Assembly: GCA_022376515.1 (NCBI GenBank)
Contig: WTXI01000010.1
Span: 949,589-1,013,588 of the forward strand
Source: Lactifluus volemus
Taxonomy: Eukaryota > Basidiomycota > Agaricomycetes > Russulales > Russulaceae
Direction: 5' to 3'
Length of the DNA: 64,000 bases
Part shown: in pieces, positions 25,174 through 37,299 of the stretch
Position numbering within the stretch: position 1 is the first letter of the stretch
Layout: each line of letters begins with the position of its first letter
The notes under the pieces: model-generated
Seen by the model: only the letters and a program-made list of their open reading frames with translations
What the model was told of the DNA's origin: nothing
Databases searched by the model: none
Translations under genes and position numbers: made by a program

Positions 25174-28100
25174 CTAGGGAAATGCCGACGTTGTCGTCGG
25201 CCACCTTGCTTGCGGACTATGCAGGTTGCAAGTAGCGTGATGTTACCTTGCTTGCAAGGTATTCAGTGCGGTCGTAATTCGACCGTATTTTAGGTTGTGC
25301 CTTGCAAAATGGAAGCTTTTGATTGGTGCGCGTAATTCGGATCTTGTCAATTAAAAATTGAAATTTGTATATACGAAATTGGGATGTTTCTTGTTGTTTG
25401 GGTTCGATTTTGATATTGAATTTGCTTGCTCTTTCATCCAACGCTGTTTTCACTTTTGTTCTCAGTTTTGATCCGGTGACCTGATCGTGCAACTCTCAGT
25501 TCTTATTTTGACCAAATGTTGTTGTGCGTGGAAATTGATGTGTGCCGGTCCCATATGATGACTGTTGGGACTGTGGTACACGGCTGCATTCAATTTGTCA
25601 GTATGAGCAAAGCTCCTGTGTCAGTATTCTACGGAGCCTTATTTTTATACATGTACTCACACAAGACCTTAGTAAATCAAGACCTATTAGGTGTGCGTCG
25701 AGATGTTGCAAGTCTTAAGTCTTAAAGAAGGAGGGCTTAATAACAGAAGGGCTGCTCAGAGTGAGTATACTTTCAGTCGTGTGATTCAGACTTTGTTTAT
25801 CCAACAGGAGAAAAAGGCTAGTCTTGGTGTGGCAAAATTGCACTCACATGCGACCAAACATGTCTTAGAACTAGCTGTGGAGATCGTACGAGTGTGGAAA
25901 AGGGCTGTGAACAAGGAAAGGCAAGTGGGTGAGACGGCCTCTAAAAGCACCGCGGAAACTGCAGGTGCGTGAGCAATTTTATTTCTTGTCTTTACCTGAC
26001 CGTGTCTTTCCATCAATGCCCCTCCGCTTCGCAAAGCATCAACTGCAACCATGTCCCTCTAAATCAAACCCATCTCGAACAGTGGCTAGCATTCCGCAAT
26101 GAATGACGGTGTGAGCACGTCTATTAGAGGAGACAGAACATGCAACAAGTGTGTCGAAATGCTTTATGATGCCCTGGCGACGCTGCAAGTGCCCGCAGCT
26201 TCGACATACTTCAAATTTTCTGGCCACGTGAATCGCAAACAATAAAACAATTCAGATCATCTGCACGAAACATTTCATATTTCATCTCTAAGTTGATTTA
26301 AAAAAAGTTTAACCGACATTGTGATAAAACACACTAGCGAATGGCAGCGGTTGATAGAATCGACAGTACTGTACACTGTGCGTGAAATTAGATGATGTGC
26401 TTGCGAGAACTGAAATGCGATGTACTTACGCCGTTGAGTTCGCCAATCAAGGCTAACAAAGTAAACCGGTCTGGAATCCTCGCACGGAACCTGACCAGTC
26501 TACGTGCGGTGGCGGAGCGTGGCCAAAATCGATGGAACGTTGCAGACGGGGATCACTCACGTTACGCCCCTGAGTTGACCGGGTTGCCACGGCTGCAGCG
26601 TGGCTACCAAGAGTCACAGAGTGACGACGAAAGCGACGATAGTGGACGGCGAGCGACAGTGACCATGAGACGTCCTCATGAACGCAGACAGTTCACGCTG
26701 AATTGAACATGCTGCAAGTGCGGTCAGGTGCACATGAGGTGATTGATGACGACGGTGGGGTGACGGTTGGACTGAACACGCCGAGCCGTCCAATGAGAGT
26801 GGCTTGACCGCGGCTGCTGCCCGCTTTGGTAAAAAGATTGCCCTGAAGTCAGATGCTGTGCCCCACGCCGACCAATGAGAGCCGCCCGACGGCGGCTGCA
26901 GCCCGCTTTGGTAAGACAGTGAAAGCAAAAGAAGGAAAAGTGAGAAACAGTGTCAGAGAAAACGAAGGAAAACTGAGAAATAGGAGTCGAACGTGCGAGT
27001 CGGAGCCAAATAGAAATCATGTGCACATTTATATGCAGACAGCCCCTAATGCACCGCTCAGCCGGCGGCTTCAGCTACAGATAGCTAGAAAAATACTGTC
27101 CTCGTCAGCGTGATCGTGTTGACAGGGCAAGGGCATGACCCCGCGCCGGCTCCTTTGACGAACGAGCCACCTGGCCACAACGTGGGCCAGAGTCTGGGGC
27201 CACAGCGTGAGCTCAGAGTCTGGGGATCTTGAACGGTTCCTGCACCGCACACCGACCACATCGTGTTGACAGGTCAGGAGCACGACCCCGCGCCGACCAA
27301 TGAGAGCCAGCCGATGGGGGCTGCAAACTGTCCCGCGATGAGGGAACAGGCGACGGAGGGGATGGAGGTGGAGGAAGCAGGTGCACGGCCAAGTGAGGAA
27401 CGACCAAATGAGGCAGTTGAGGGGTCCGAAGTCTGCCATCAGTGATGTCATCTGCAAGAAAGTGCTTCCCCAACTGCCGTTTTGAGACAGCACACGTGAG
27501 GAGACAGGGGGAGAGAGAAAACACTGAGATTGTAAGTTGTCGAAAAGTAAGGCAGAGAAAACGATGCGACGAACTGTATCATCAAAGATTAAATTCTGGC
27601 GTTCAGATCAGCTGACTGAACCGTCTTCAGCGTGCCACCTGTTGTTGACCAAACACGCCCGCAGCCTGCGTTGACTGGTGCCGCCTGCCTGGGTGGCTCA
27701 AAGATTGGTCATTCTAAATCTTGAGTGGGGACGGGAAGAAGTCAGACAGCGGCTGCAGCCCGCTTTGGCAAAAAGCTTTAATATAATAGATAGATGGTTG
27801 CGCCTGACAGTCTTAGTGTTCGAATTACTGTATCCTTTAAATCTTAGACCGTTTTTCACGAGATAAATTACATAATATGATTTTGGGGCGACACGGGGCC
27901 TCCCCCATCCAAGCAAGGTCTGTGGCGACAACGTCGACATTTCTAGTATTGTAAGGTCGGCATTGTCGAATTCGACCCTTTCGGCCGACATCGGGACGTC
28001 TCGGACATATTGGGTACTATTCCAGTTTTAGATTGTTCTTTCTTAGTTCCATAAGTAGTTACTGCCACTCATGTACTTAAGGACACGGAGTGTAGGGGAG

Positions 28101-28612
28101 AAATCCCCAGCAGAAAGCTTGGGTTGCTCCCAAGCAAATAGCTCATCCCTTTTATTTCCTTCTGGCATCTCACTGTCCCTCGAACTCGCCTGTACTCTGG
28201 TGAGTACTTTCAGTATTGATCGGTATAAAGACCAGGACTTTATTATTTGTACATTAACATACACACTCGAATATTTTTTGACACGGATTTGGTACAATAC
28301 CCAACAGGAGTGGTTCAGCGTGGAAGATGTTGGTCCACGCCGGACCTTGTGTGAACTTGAATGGCTGGATCGCTCGTATTGCACCGACTATTGATAACGC
28401 TCAGGTATTCTACGACCATTAGTGCTGAGCACCGCACTGTCACCACTCATCAAATGACTGAGATCGAACAAATCTAAAGATCGTGACAAAATGAGGAGCC
28501 CGTCGGAACACATACAGCAGAACGGGCAAGTCGGAAAATCAGAGTTAGGTATATTTCTTACGTAACTTTTGATGGTTCCTGCAGTCACAGGCGACCTTGC
28601 AAGCAAGGTAAC
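25174..28612. mobile_element. 3.4 kb insertion with inverted-repeat ends
   Basis: The spacer repeat that is continuous at 17690 and 48845 is split here: it stops at AACCAGAGAC (25174) and resumes at ATGTCGATCGGTACTG (28613). The inserted DNA has two inverted pairs. CTAGGGAAATGCCGACGTTG at 25174 matches the complement of the right end at 27946 (CTAGAAATGTCGACGTTG). GTTACCTTGCTTGCAAGGT at 25242-25260 matches the complement at 28594-28612. So one DNA element probably spans 25174-27946, and the rest may be a second element or part of a larger one. No transposase gene is visible, so it would be non-autonomous. Confidence 0.6.
26791..27775 (+). repeat. Dispersed direct repeats inside the 3.4 kb insertion
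   Basis: Related copies of a segment of the form CCAATGAGAGCC, then CGGCTGCAGCCCGCTTTGG, occur at about 26790-26835, 26870-26915, 27296-27335 (partial) and 27745-27775 (partial). A second shared segment, CGTGTTGACAGG followed by ACCCCGCGCCG, is at about 27114 and 27261. The repeats may be subterminal binding sites or duplicated filler in a non-autonomous element. Confidence 0.5.
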
Positions 28613-28989
28613 ATGTCGATCGGTACTGTATCCCACAGCCGGAACTTGAGTAGGTCCATGTCTGGACCCACGCTTGGCTGTCTAGGGAAGTCTTTGGTGT
28701 AGAATTTCCTCGAGTTGGACGAGGTAGCTCATTATTACAGTAAGCAGTATTAATCCTCATTCGTATACTGTACTAGCGCATCATTGCTGCTTGTTAACAC
28801 CTTGCACTAGTGGTGCAAGATGATGACAAACATGGAAAGGTATGGGGACGAGGCTATTTGGTGAAGTGACTTACTCCGGCCTTGATCCCCAGTCAAAAAT
28901 CGATTGAAGTAATTTGATGGGAATTGATGAGAATTGTGTTTAATTTAAGTAAATTGGTTCGGATTGATCAGATTTGAATTCGATTCAAG

Positions 28990-31510
28990 TTAATTCAAAA
29001 CAATTTTTTTTTTTTTTTTTTTTGAATTGGGGTTTAGAGTCCCCGCGTGTATTGCGACAAGACTAAGTTACTCTGTACAAGGTACTATCCTAATGGAGAC
29101 ACAAGTAAGGAAACAGAAAGAAAAGAAGAGGGAAAATAGAAGAAGTGAAAATAGGAAGAGAGGGAAAGAGAGGAGAGCGTGGCCAAGGCCGGAATCATTC
29201 AAGGGGGTCTGGGCGGGGCGGGAGGGGCCGGAGGCCTTGTTGCGAGAGGAGCAGGAATTGTGCGAGACGTCTGCCCCCCGCTTCTGTGGAGAAGATATAT
29301 TGTGAGGAGAGGCCTGTAATGGTGGAGGCACGGTGTTCCGAGTGGAGGCGGCAGTCAAAGAGGACGTGATTGATAGAGTAACGGTGGATGGGGGCCGGCG
29401 TGGGTGGGCCTGAGTGTAAAGGCGAGAGGATGGGTGTGAAGGGGACTTCGTTGCAGGGGCAGAAAGTATTGTCCCCTGCCAGCGGCCGGAACCGGTCACT
29501 GTAGTCCGCGAAGAAGGTGTGTTGGCTGAGAAGTTGGAGTCCCGACGTAAAGAGGTGTCTGTTTTTATGAGAGAGTAGCCCTCTCACAAAGGGTGGGGGT
29601 TGGTTCGATGGGGTGGCGGGGCACGCCTGCCAGGCTTTATGGCCTGGCGTGTGGGGGAGCTCGCCGGAGGCAAGTTCCCTCGCCCATAAGTGGAAGGCAA
29701 GATTAGAGGGGGGAACTGGGGGTGCGACGATTAGGGTCGGTTGTAGGTCGCAGAGGAGGCGATCGAGCTCCGAGGCCCCGGGGACACAAGCCCAAGTTTC
29801 CTTGAAGAGCCGTAGCTCTACGGCGCGCTCCGGGGAGGGTCCAAAAAAGAAGAAAGAGAGGACGTGAAGAAAGAAGCAAAAGAAAGAAAGGGGACTTAGT
29901 GGTAGTGTTATAAGGTAGGTAAGACCAGTTTGTTGGCAAGAAAATGTAGAGAAAGCCCCCCGAAGGGAGCGAGAGGAAAAATTGAGGCCCTGCGAAAGGG
30001 CCTTGAGGAGTGACCATCTGTTATGGACTGACACGTGTTTGCTGACTCATACGATACATTTTCGGACTGCTGACCCATTTCTGATGACCCATTTCTGATG
30101 ACTCCTTGCTTATGCGAATGGACTGCCGATCGCTTTGTTTCAGATCGCCTACTTATTTTCTCACGATACAGCTTTGCACAGCACCGTACAGCCTCAAGCA
30201 ACAGCCACATGCACAGGATGACTCGCTGATTCCTGAAACATGTTTCAAACCCTGAAAGCTGTACGAAGGTCACAGCCCCTACGGCTGTGTACATAGCCGC
30301 GTTCCTTCTCTATATAAACCCTGTACTTTCTGCCCTAGAGACCTTAAGTCTCAGTTTTGTTTCGCATCCAAGTCTTCTATCTATTAGAACCTTGCTTGCC
30401 CGGAAGCATTAGACCTGAGAGAACCCTTTTGACATCACGTTCTTCGACTTCTTGACACTTTGGTCTTATCCCTAAGCCCAAAGCCCTTGACCTCTGAAAC
30501 GCTCTTGACTTAGTCGTTTACTAAGTCTCATCTTATCGAACCCTTGATCTTGACTTGCACGTCTTGCAAGTCTCGCTCTTGACTTCACGAACGATCGTAC
30601 ACTTTGTACAAAGGTCCCACTTGGAACCTTAACACCATCTACGGTCCATGTCCACCAACACCCCCGACTGCAGCAACCTCTCCCCACTGTACAGTAAGAA
30701 GGCATGTCCATAAGAGTCAGGGGTGGGTATGGGAAGGGATCGAACGTAAAGACTATGAACAAGAGGGGGGGGTTTTGTGATGAGGGAACGGGTAAAGGAG
30801 TGAGCCTCCTTGGAGGAGGAGGTGTAGGAAGTGAAGCCTGGGTGTGACCATACGGACAGGTAAGGGGGGGAAGGGTAAGAGAAGGGAAAAGGAGCGGGGG
30901 TTCTGGACTTAACAAGGGACCAAAGGTTCGTAAGGGGTAAGAAGGTGGAGTGCCACCGGGAAATGGGGTTCGCCCAGACCGACGTGATTAATGGGGAAGA
31001 CGGGGGGAGTAGTGAGAGACGTGTAATGTACTGGGACTGGAGTTTGAGAAGGGTATAACGTATAGGGGAATACCTAGTAAGTGATGTAGTGGAGACGTAG
31101 GTGTGGTGCGGAAAGCCCCACTGAGGCGTCGGCAGGCTTGGTTCTGTGCCACTTGAAGTGGTTGAACCAGCCTTTCTGTCGGACATCAGTGAACCAAATG
31201 GGGGAACCGTACGTGAGGATAGGAAGTATTACCGCCAGGTAGACTTTGCGCCAGTTGGCAAAGTCGAGCCACGAATGGAATTACCTAGGACCCCCAGAGC
31301 CGCAAGGGAGGAGCGGGCTCGGGAGGCCATGATAGCAACGTGTTCTTTCCACGACAGCGTGGGATTGAAGAAAATACCGAGGTAGCGGACCACCTTGGAA
31401 GATTTGATGGAGTACTCACCGTTGGAGGGATCCCGGAGAGCGAGGCGAGTTAAATGAGGGCCAAAATGGCGTTCGACATGGCGGGTGCGGAAGATTAATT
31501 CAAAACAATT
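28990..31510 (-). mobile_element. 5'-truncated LINE, antisense
   Basis: A direct repeat TTAATTCAAAACAATT lies at 28990-29005 and 31495-31510. Next to the left copy is a run of about 20 T (29004-29023), the poly(A) tail of a minus-strand insertion. Between them, minus-strand frames encode the end of a reverse transcriptase (VRYLGIFFNPTLSWKEHVAI, complement of about 31400) and, nearer the tail, a CxC...H...C segment (DNTFCPCNEV, then RYSINHVLFDC) like the C-terminal zinc knuckle of fungal LINEs. The element is truncated upstream of the thumb region and is therefore dead on arrival. Length about 2.5 kb. Confidence 0.8.
29195..31486 (-). pseudogene. LINE reverse transcriptase / RNase H-region remnant
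   Basis: Three minus-strand frames in succession cover the coding remnant: about 31486-31229 (RT thumb, YLGIFFNPTLSWKEH), 31186-30629 (low similarity, Ser/Thr/Pro-rich) and 30034-29195 (RNase H-distal part and CCHC-like knuckle). They do not connect without frameshifts. Only the 3' half of a LINE ORF2 is present; endonuclease and RT active-site motifs are missing. Confidence 0.65.
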
Positions 31511-32238
31511 GATAAGATTTGAATACTGATTTAAGTAAATTGATAACAATTGAATAATATTGATCAGCTTATGTGAGATCTATTTTTCGATCTAAGCACC
31601 TGATTAGAATTGATTAGAATTGAATATAATGTATCCCCGTCTGTGCACTGAGTTCCTTAAATGGGCTCATTTAACAGACTCTGAGCGTCATTGCGACTTG
31701 CCAATTTTTCGTGAACAAGGTACTACTATTTGTAGTTGTTTGTCTATAGACTTGGGATTTTGCTTCGACGCATGATGCATATATTCTGCTTCCTTCCCTC
31801 CCTCTCTAAGTGTCGTCCTCTGGTGCCATGTCCTCTGACTTGTTTGAGCCATTTGACTGAGCAGGTGCGTGTCTATTCATCGTTGTTCTGTGGCAACCAG
31901 TTGACCCAAACACAACACCTTTCCACTACTTGCCCATGTTTTTTTTTTTCGCTGGCTTGGTGATATTTTCTCTAAGCTGCACACTCATGTAATGCTCAAG
32001 TGTTTTCTAAGGACTTGTGCTACGATGCCCTTATCCCTGTTGTTTCTGAACCCGCCATCCTGAGGTTTCGCTCCAGGCACCACAGGTTTCCCGCCATCCA
32101 GACTTTTCTGGAAACATTTGTCCACCACACCAAAGATATCCCCCTCAGCGGGCTTCAGTGGCCTGTCACTTTTACTCTCCATGTCTCCCGTGCATCTGTT
32201 CTACTATTCTGCGCTTCATTCAAACCTCAAACTTGCAG

Positions 32239-33127
32239 GAGGTCGACACTAAAATAAGCTGCGCAGACTGTCTAGTGCTCGCTAAACTTGCAGGGCAGGC
32301 TGAGCGATGGGATGGTACGTCTCGCTACTACAAGCTTTCTTGTTCCTTTAAACTTTCCTCCTTACTCAAAAAACCATTTCGTCAAAAAAAAGATGTCATC
32401 AAGCAATTGAAATCCATCATTTCCTATTCCGACGGGCACCTCACTATGGAAGAACGAAACTTGTTGTCTATCGCGTACAAGCATGTTATGGGCACTCTGC
32501 TCACGAGCTGGCGAAACATCGAAGGTATCGAGAAGCAGGAGACGGTCAACGGGTGCGTGACCCAGCGCAAGCAGGCACTCATCCGGCACCAACGTGAAAA
32601 GATTGAAAATGAACTGGCAGATGCCTGCCGGGATCTTCTAAATTTGCTCGACCGGTCCTTGGTGCCCGTGGTGGAGCCTGGCGAGGAGCGTGTCTTTAAC
32701 TACAAAATGCACGTTTGATACCATTTTGCTTTGTTCATTCTGAGCCGTTTGTTGAGCTGAAATGGGTTATATAGGCAAGGAGACTATTTGCAGAGTTCGC
32801 CCGACGTCAAGACCGAGAACGATCTCCACAACTAGCATTAGAGCGCACAAGGCTTTATATAAGCACGCCTTTAACACGCTGCCACCGTGGCATCCAACGC
32901 GTCTCGGCGTTGCACTCAACTTTTTTGTCCACTTCCATGACGTCCACGGGAGTCCAGACCGGGCATGCCATCTCACGAATCATGCTTTCGATGAGGTGGT
33001 CGGCGCTATGCATGCGACACCAGAGCATACATTCCGCGATTCCTTAATGATTTTGCAATTTCTGAGAGATGATATCATCTTATGGTCCGCGGAGATGTTG
33101 CAGGATGGTGCGTACCAATACCTCTAA
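32239..33127 (+). pseudogene. 14-3-3 protein pseudogene carried in a transposon
   Basis: Clear 14-3-3 signatures: LVLAKLAGQAERWD, then after an intron (32315-32392) HLTMEERNLLSIAYKHVMG, SWRNIEGIEKQE, KIENELADACRDLLNLLD, GEERVFNYKM, LFAEFARRQDRE, HPTRLGVALNFFV, SPDRACHL and RDDIILWSAEM. Usual 14-3-3 length is about 245-260 aa, and this covers nearly all of it except the extreme N-terminus. A one-base loss near 32841 (between LALE and AHKALYKHAF) breaks the frame, and the hydrophobic groove sequence is altered in places. 14-3-3 proteins bind phosphoserine ligands in signalling. The intron shows that the copy came from genomic DNA and not from a reverse-transcribed mRNA. Confidence 0.85.
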
Positions 33128-33149
33128 TGCCGGAGACCCATTGAAACAA

Positions 33150-33294
33150 GTCATTCTCCAGAAGGACGCTTCACGCGGATCTACAACTTCTGGCCTGAGA
33201 AGGTGGACAAGTGCGGTGAGGACGGTTCTGTGAAGCCGAGATCCACACTACTGGCCATAGCATGCTTTCATATGGACGTTTCGGAGGGTGCACC
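33150..33294 (+). pseudogene. Coding fragment split by the hAT insertion (left part)
   Basis: An open frame with protein-like composition (RIYNFWPEKVDKCGEDGS, then LLAIACFHMDVSEG) runs up to the hAT target site. Skipping the hAT and one copy of the duplication, it continues in frame at 39286 with APERVARETWRKMWQARKAY before a stop near 39355. So the hAT entered a pre-existing reading frame. The family is not recognised; it may be a second captured gene fragment or part of the element's own protein. Confidence 0.45.
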
Positions 33295-33299
33295 TAGGG

Positions 33300-33430
33300 A
33301 TCAGCATGGGTATGGGTAACCCATGTGGGTTATGGGTTGGGTTGTGCTTGGGTATGGGTGTGGGTAGACTCGGGCCGACCCGTAGCCGGGTTAAGCCCGG
33401 GTCACCACCCATGTCACTACCCATGCCGCT
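33300..33430 (+). repeat. Left subterminal GGGTATGGGT repeats of the hAT element
   Basis: Many copies of GGGTA/TGGGT words in both orientations follow the left TIR. The right end has the same words in inverse order at 39145-39285. Subterminal hexamer-like repeats are typical transposase binding sites in hAT elements. Confidence 0.65.
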
Positions 33431-33947
33431 TATTTCAGCTTTGCAGATCTTGCTACCAACATGTTCTGAGTTTAGACACATTAAATAAAGTATCTGTATA
33501 TATCCCTGTGGTATCATATTTTTGCCTTTTATTTTCTCGCTGAGACCTTATGCCAGAGCTGCGGCCCATGTCCTGCAGCGGCACCACATGCCAATTTGGG
33601 CTTACTAACGGTGACCGCACTTCGCGGCCCTCACTGGAGGTTTGAATCAAATTCCGAGTTAACAAATTATAACCTGTAAACTAGCAACAGTTCCAACACT
33701 GAGTCACTTATAGAGACAGCTCTCCTGATGTTCCCCTTCACCCGAGTCTCCGCTCTCCCGTAAGTCCTTCCAGCCCATTTGCATACATCACACACGGCGC
33801 GCGGCACACGTCCAATTGGAGATCGAAGCTAGAAAGTGTCACGGACCTTCAAAATAACCTTTTCGCAGTTCCTGCTAACCTCGTTGGTACAGGGGGAACA
33901 CTCAGAAAGGGTGGCCTAGACTGAGGTAGACTTGACTTACCTCCGTC

Positions 33948-36900
33948 ATGGTCTCCAAAAAAAAGGAAAGTGTTTCTACCCACAGCAAGGCCTCTACTCC
34001 TGCTACTCCCACTTCTGTATCCCCCTCGCTCCCATCCTCCGAAAAAGCGGCCAAGAGTACGACATCAACAAAGCGGAAGGCTCGAAAAAGTCTCAGCCGC
34101 AAATGTCACGCTCGGAATAAAAAAAGGAGCATACCTGACGAGACTTCGTCCGATAGCTCCGAGGACTCCAGCTCCTCAGATGAGGTCATTGAGATTACCA
34201 AGACCAGGGCCTTGAAGACGCAAAAGGGTTCCAACAGCGTGACTAGGGATGAAGATGACAAAAAGGAACTCCGTCAGTATCTAATGTAACATCACAAAAT
34301 TAGGTTACTCACAGATAAGGACAGAAAAACTGATGTCCATATGGAAATCTCCAACATACTCCTTCTATGAACCAATCCCGTGCATCGAATATATCAGCGG
34401 TCGCAAGGTACATACCTTTAAATGTGCACGTGCCGGATGCAAATACGAATGCCGCCGCTATCAAGATTCCGAATCAGATCGTTCATCTACCGGAAATCTC
34501 TCGCGTCACGCAAAGTCCTGCTGGGGGGAGGAGGCATATCAAATGGCAATCCAATGTGGATCCATCAGCAAGGCAAGGAAAGACGTCCTGGAGCCGTTCA
34601 ACCTCTCGGGAACAATTACGGCGTCATTCATGAAGATGGGGAAAGGGAAACCCGCTTACATGGCACGCAATCACACTAAGATGGAAATCAAGTAAGTCAA
34701 AATTTACGAGGCAAGATAATAGGCTTACGTGACACAAAATAGGGCCGAGATAGTACGTTGGGTGTCGGAGAGTGCTCGTCCCTTCCAAGTAGTTGAGGAT
34801 CGAGGATTTAAGGTATTGATGAAGACCGGGCGCCCTGAGTTATACATCCCGTCCGCTTCTACTGTCACGCGTGACGTGAAATTGATATTCGCGCGCACAC
34901 GCACCAGGATTGTGGGCCTACTCCAAGTAGGTTAGATCTACAAAATGGGAAGATATTTGATTAAACGCACCGTTACAGAATTACGAAGGACGACTTAACT
35001 TTGCCACAGATGCATGGACATCACCTAACCATCATGCCTATGTTGCAGTGACAGTTCACTTGGAATTGAATGGTGCCATGGCTTCCCTTGTACTTGATAT
35101 TATTGAGGTTCCAGAGGCAAGTTGAATTACCTGGAAAGGCCGCATTGATTGACATCGAAAATAGTCACATACCGGCTCGAATTTGGCAGCCGCGGTCGAA
35201 AAAATCCTGCGTGACTTCGGCATTGATCGAAAAGTAAGTCAACACCTAATGAAAGAGAGTTGATAACGCTTACCTGGGCTCAAGATCCTGTCCATAACAT
35301 GTGATAATGCCTCAAATAATGACACAATGGTTGAGGAAATGCAGAAGCGTATGCCCTCATTCCACAAGGTCAATCGGACACGCTGCTTTCTTCACATTTT
35401 AAACCTTGTTGCAAAGTCACTACTAAAGATGTTTGAGCTTCCAGAAAGAAAGTCCGAGGACTTAACCGATTGTGAACGCGAAGTACTTGGTGACCTTATA
35501 GAGCTCGCGGAAGGGACCATCGCAGAGGAGGCGTTGACTCAGAAAGAAAGGGATCGGAACCTCGGACTTGAAGGGGATGAGGTGGATGACGACGACAATA
35601 CTGAAGAATGGGTCGATAAGGTTGACATGGCACCAGGCGAAGTCAAGGAGCTTCAAGAAAAAGTTGTTCCCATCACCCGCGTGCTCGTCAAGGTAAGTTA
35701 TTTGACAACATACCGTAGCACCTTCTGAAATTTTCCCCAAGCTCCGCAAGCTGGCTTTTAAAATTGTCCATTCGACGACGAAACTTCTGCCGGCTTGGAA
35801 AGCGGTGCTTGAGAACCTCAACTTGAAAATTCACATCATGCCGCGGGATGTTAAAACACGGTGGAACTCAACATATGACATGATGAGCTTTGCTATTGAG
35901 TATAAAGTGGCATTGAAGGAGCTTACCTCAGATCGGAGCAATGGACTGCGCGAGTTTGAGCTCGATGAGTCGGAGTGGGTGTTGGCAGAAGACGTAATGA
36001 AAGTCCTCAAGGCAAGTTCTCGCCGAGTTCATCCGACGGATACGCCACTGAACTTTTTTTTTCAACCCACGTTCCCTTGATTGTCGGCCTCCAATGGTCG
36101 AACCCTCCTTTTGCCCATGATCCTTCTCGCCCTTGTTCCTCAGTATCTGAAAGATGGTACCTTATTCTTCTCGCGCGCCTCACCGAACCTCCAGAAGGTT
36201 ATCCCTGCCATGGACAAAATTGATGAATATTTCACCACTCGTCTTAAGGATGAGTCACTCAATGTTGCTATACGTGCTGCCATTATCTCTGCCAAGTCAA
36301 CCCTCAACAAGTACTATGCGCTCACAGATGACACGGAGGTGTATCGAATTGCAATGGGTGAGTTACCAAGCTTTTTATCAATCCCTATCCCACTCATTTT
36401 CCTTATCAGTCCTGGATCCCCGTTACAAGCTTCGCTACTTTAAGAAGGCAGGCTGGGATGACGAATGGATTCAGACCTCAAGGGAGTTGGTCCAGGAAGG
36501 GCTCGCGCGCTCGTACTGGCACTTCTTGCCACTTCCTAATGATAGTAGCGATATCTCAGGTGGAGAGGAAGCCAACACAAACAATTCAGCTAGCCGCATT
36601 TCCCAGAATGTCAAGGTGAGTGAAACCCTTTATTTATCAATTATTCTTACTTTCAGGTATAACAGGACAAGGTCAATGTCTTCGACCAAGACCCTGCCGC
36701 GACGTCATCCGATGAATCGGCATCTACATTAGATCAAGAACTCGAACAATACCTCAGTACAAAGCCTGATAAAAATATTGCAGATCCCATTCGCTGGTGG
36801 CTGGAGAAGCGAGAGTCCTACCGATCCTATCCGCGTCTCTCGCGGATGGCAATCGATTACCTTACTATTCCTGGTGTGTGGTACCTCTTTTGACTTTCAA

Positions 36901-37150
36901 CGGCTTATCACATCCTACAGGTACCTCAGTTGATGTTGAACGCTTGTTCAGCCGTGGCCGACTTGTCCTTTCGCATACACGGGGCCGACTCAGCGTAACG
37001 TCCACACGCGCGCTTCTGTGCCTTGGTTCATGGAGTTTACTGGGTCTCATTCGGAATGAGGACCTTGAAGAGGTTGGGAACCTTGATGAAATTGATGGTA
37101 GGATTGAACTAGAGCGCGTTTCAAACATTTTACAAGGACTAGACATATAG
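33948..37150 (+). CDS. hAT-family transposase
   Basis: Multi-exon gene with introns of about 50 bp; exon edges are only partly resolved. Order of parts: a Ser/Lys-rich N-terminus; a BED-type zinc finger (FKCARAGCKYECRR, then GNLSRHAKSCWG, about 34400-34530); first catalytic Asp in LNFATDAWTSPNHHAYVAV (about 34990); second Asp in ITCDNASNNDT (about 35300) followed by RCFLHILNLVAKS; KTRWNSTYDM (about 35850); VLDPRYKLRYFKKAGW (about 36410); and the C-terminal dimerisation block GTSVDVERLFSRGRLVLSHT (about 36920-36985), whose ERLFS is typical. It ends at the stop 37148-37150. All key motifs are present, so the transposase may be functional. Exon 1 to 2 needs an unusually short intron or another start. 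Confidence 0.82.
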
Positions 37151-37299
37151 ACTTTGTCTTTCCCGAGCACCTTCACACTCGTTACGTTCTCCGTATACCC
37201 TGTTGATCCCCTTGCATTCATTACGTTATCTGGATCTGCCTCTTCACATTCGTTACCGTCTTCCGTATACATGTTGGTTTACTATCAGAAGAACAATTT

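Noticed and set aside
26614..27524. Minus-strand ORFs of 100-140 codons sharing an ALIGRRG word
   Set aside because: The shared word comes from the GC-rich direct repeats in the insertion; composition is not protein-like.
33300..33430. Telomere-like GGGTTA/GGGTATGGGT sequence
   Set aside because: Words are irregular, occur in both orientations, and are mirrored at 39145-39285 next to hAT TIRs, so they are subterminal transposon repeats.
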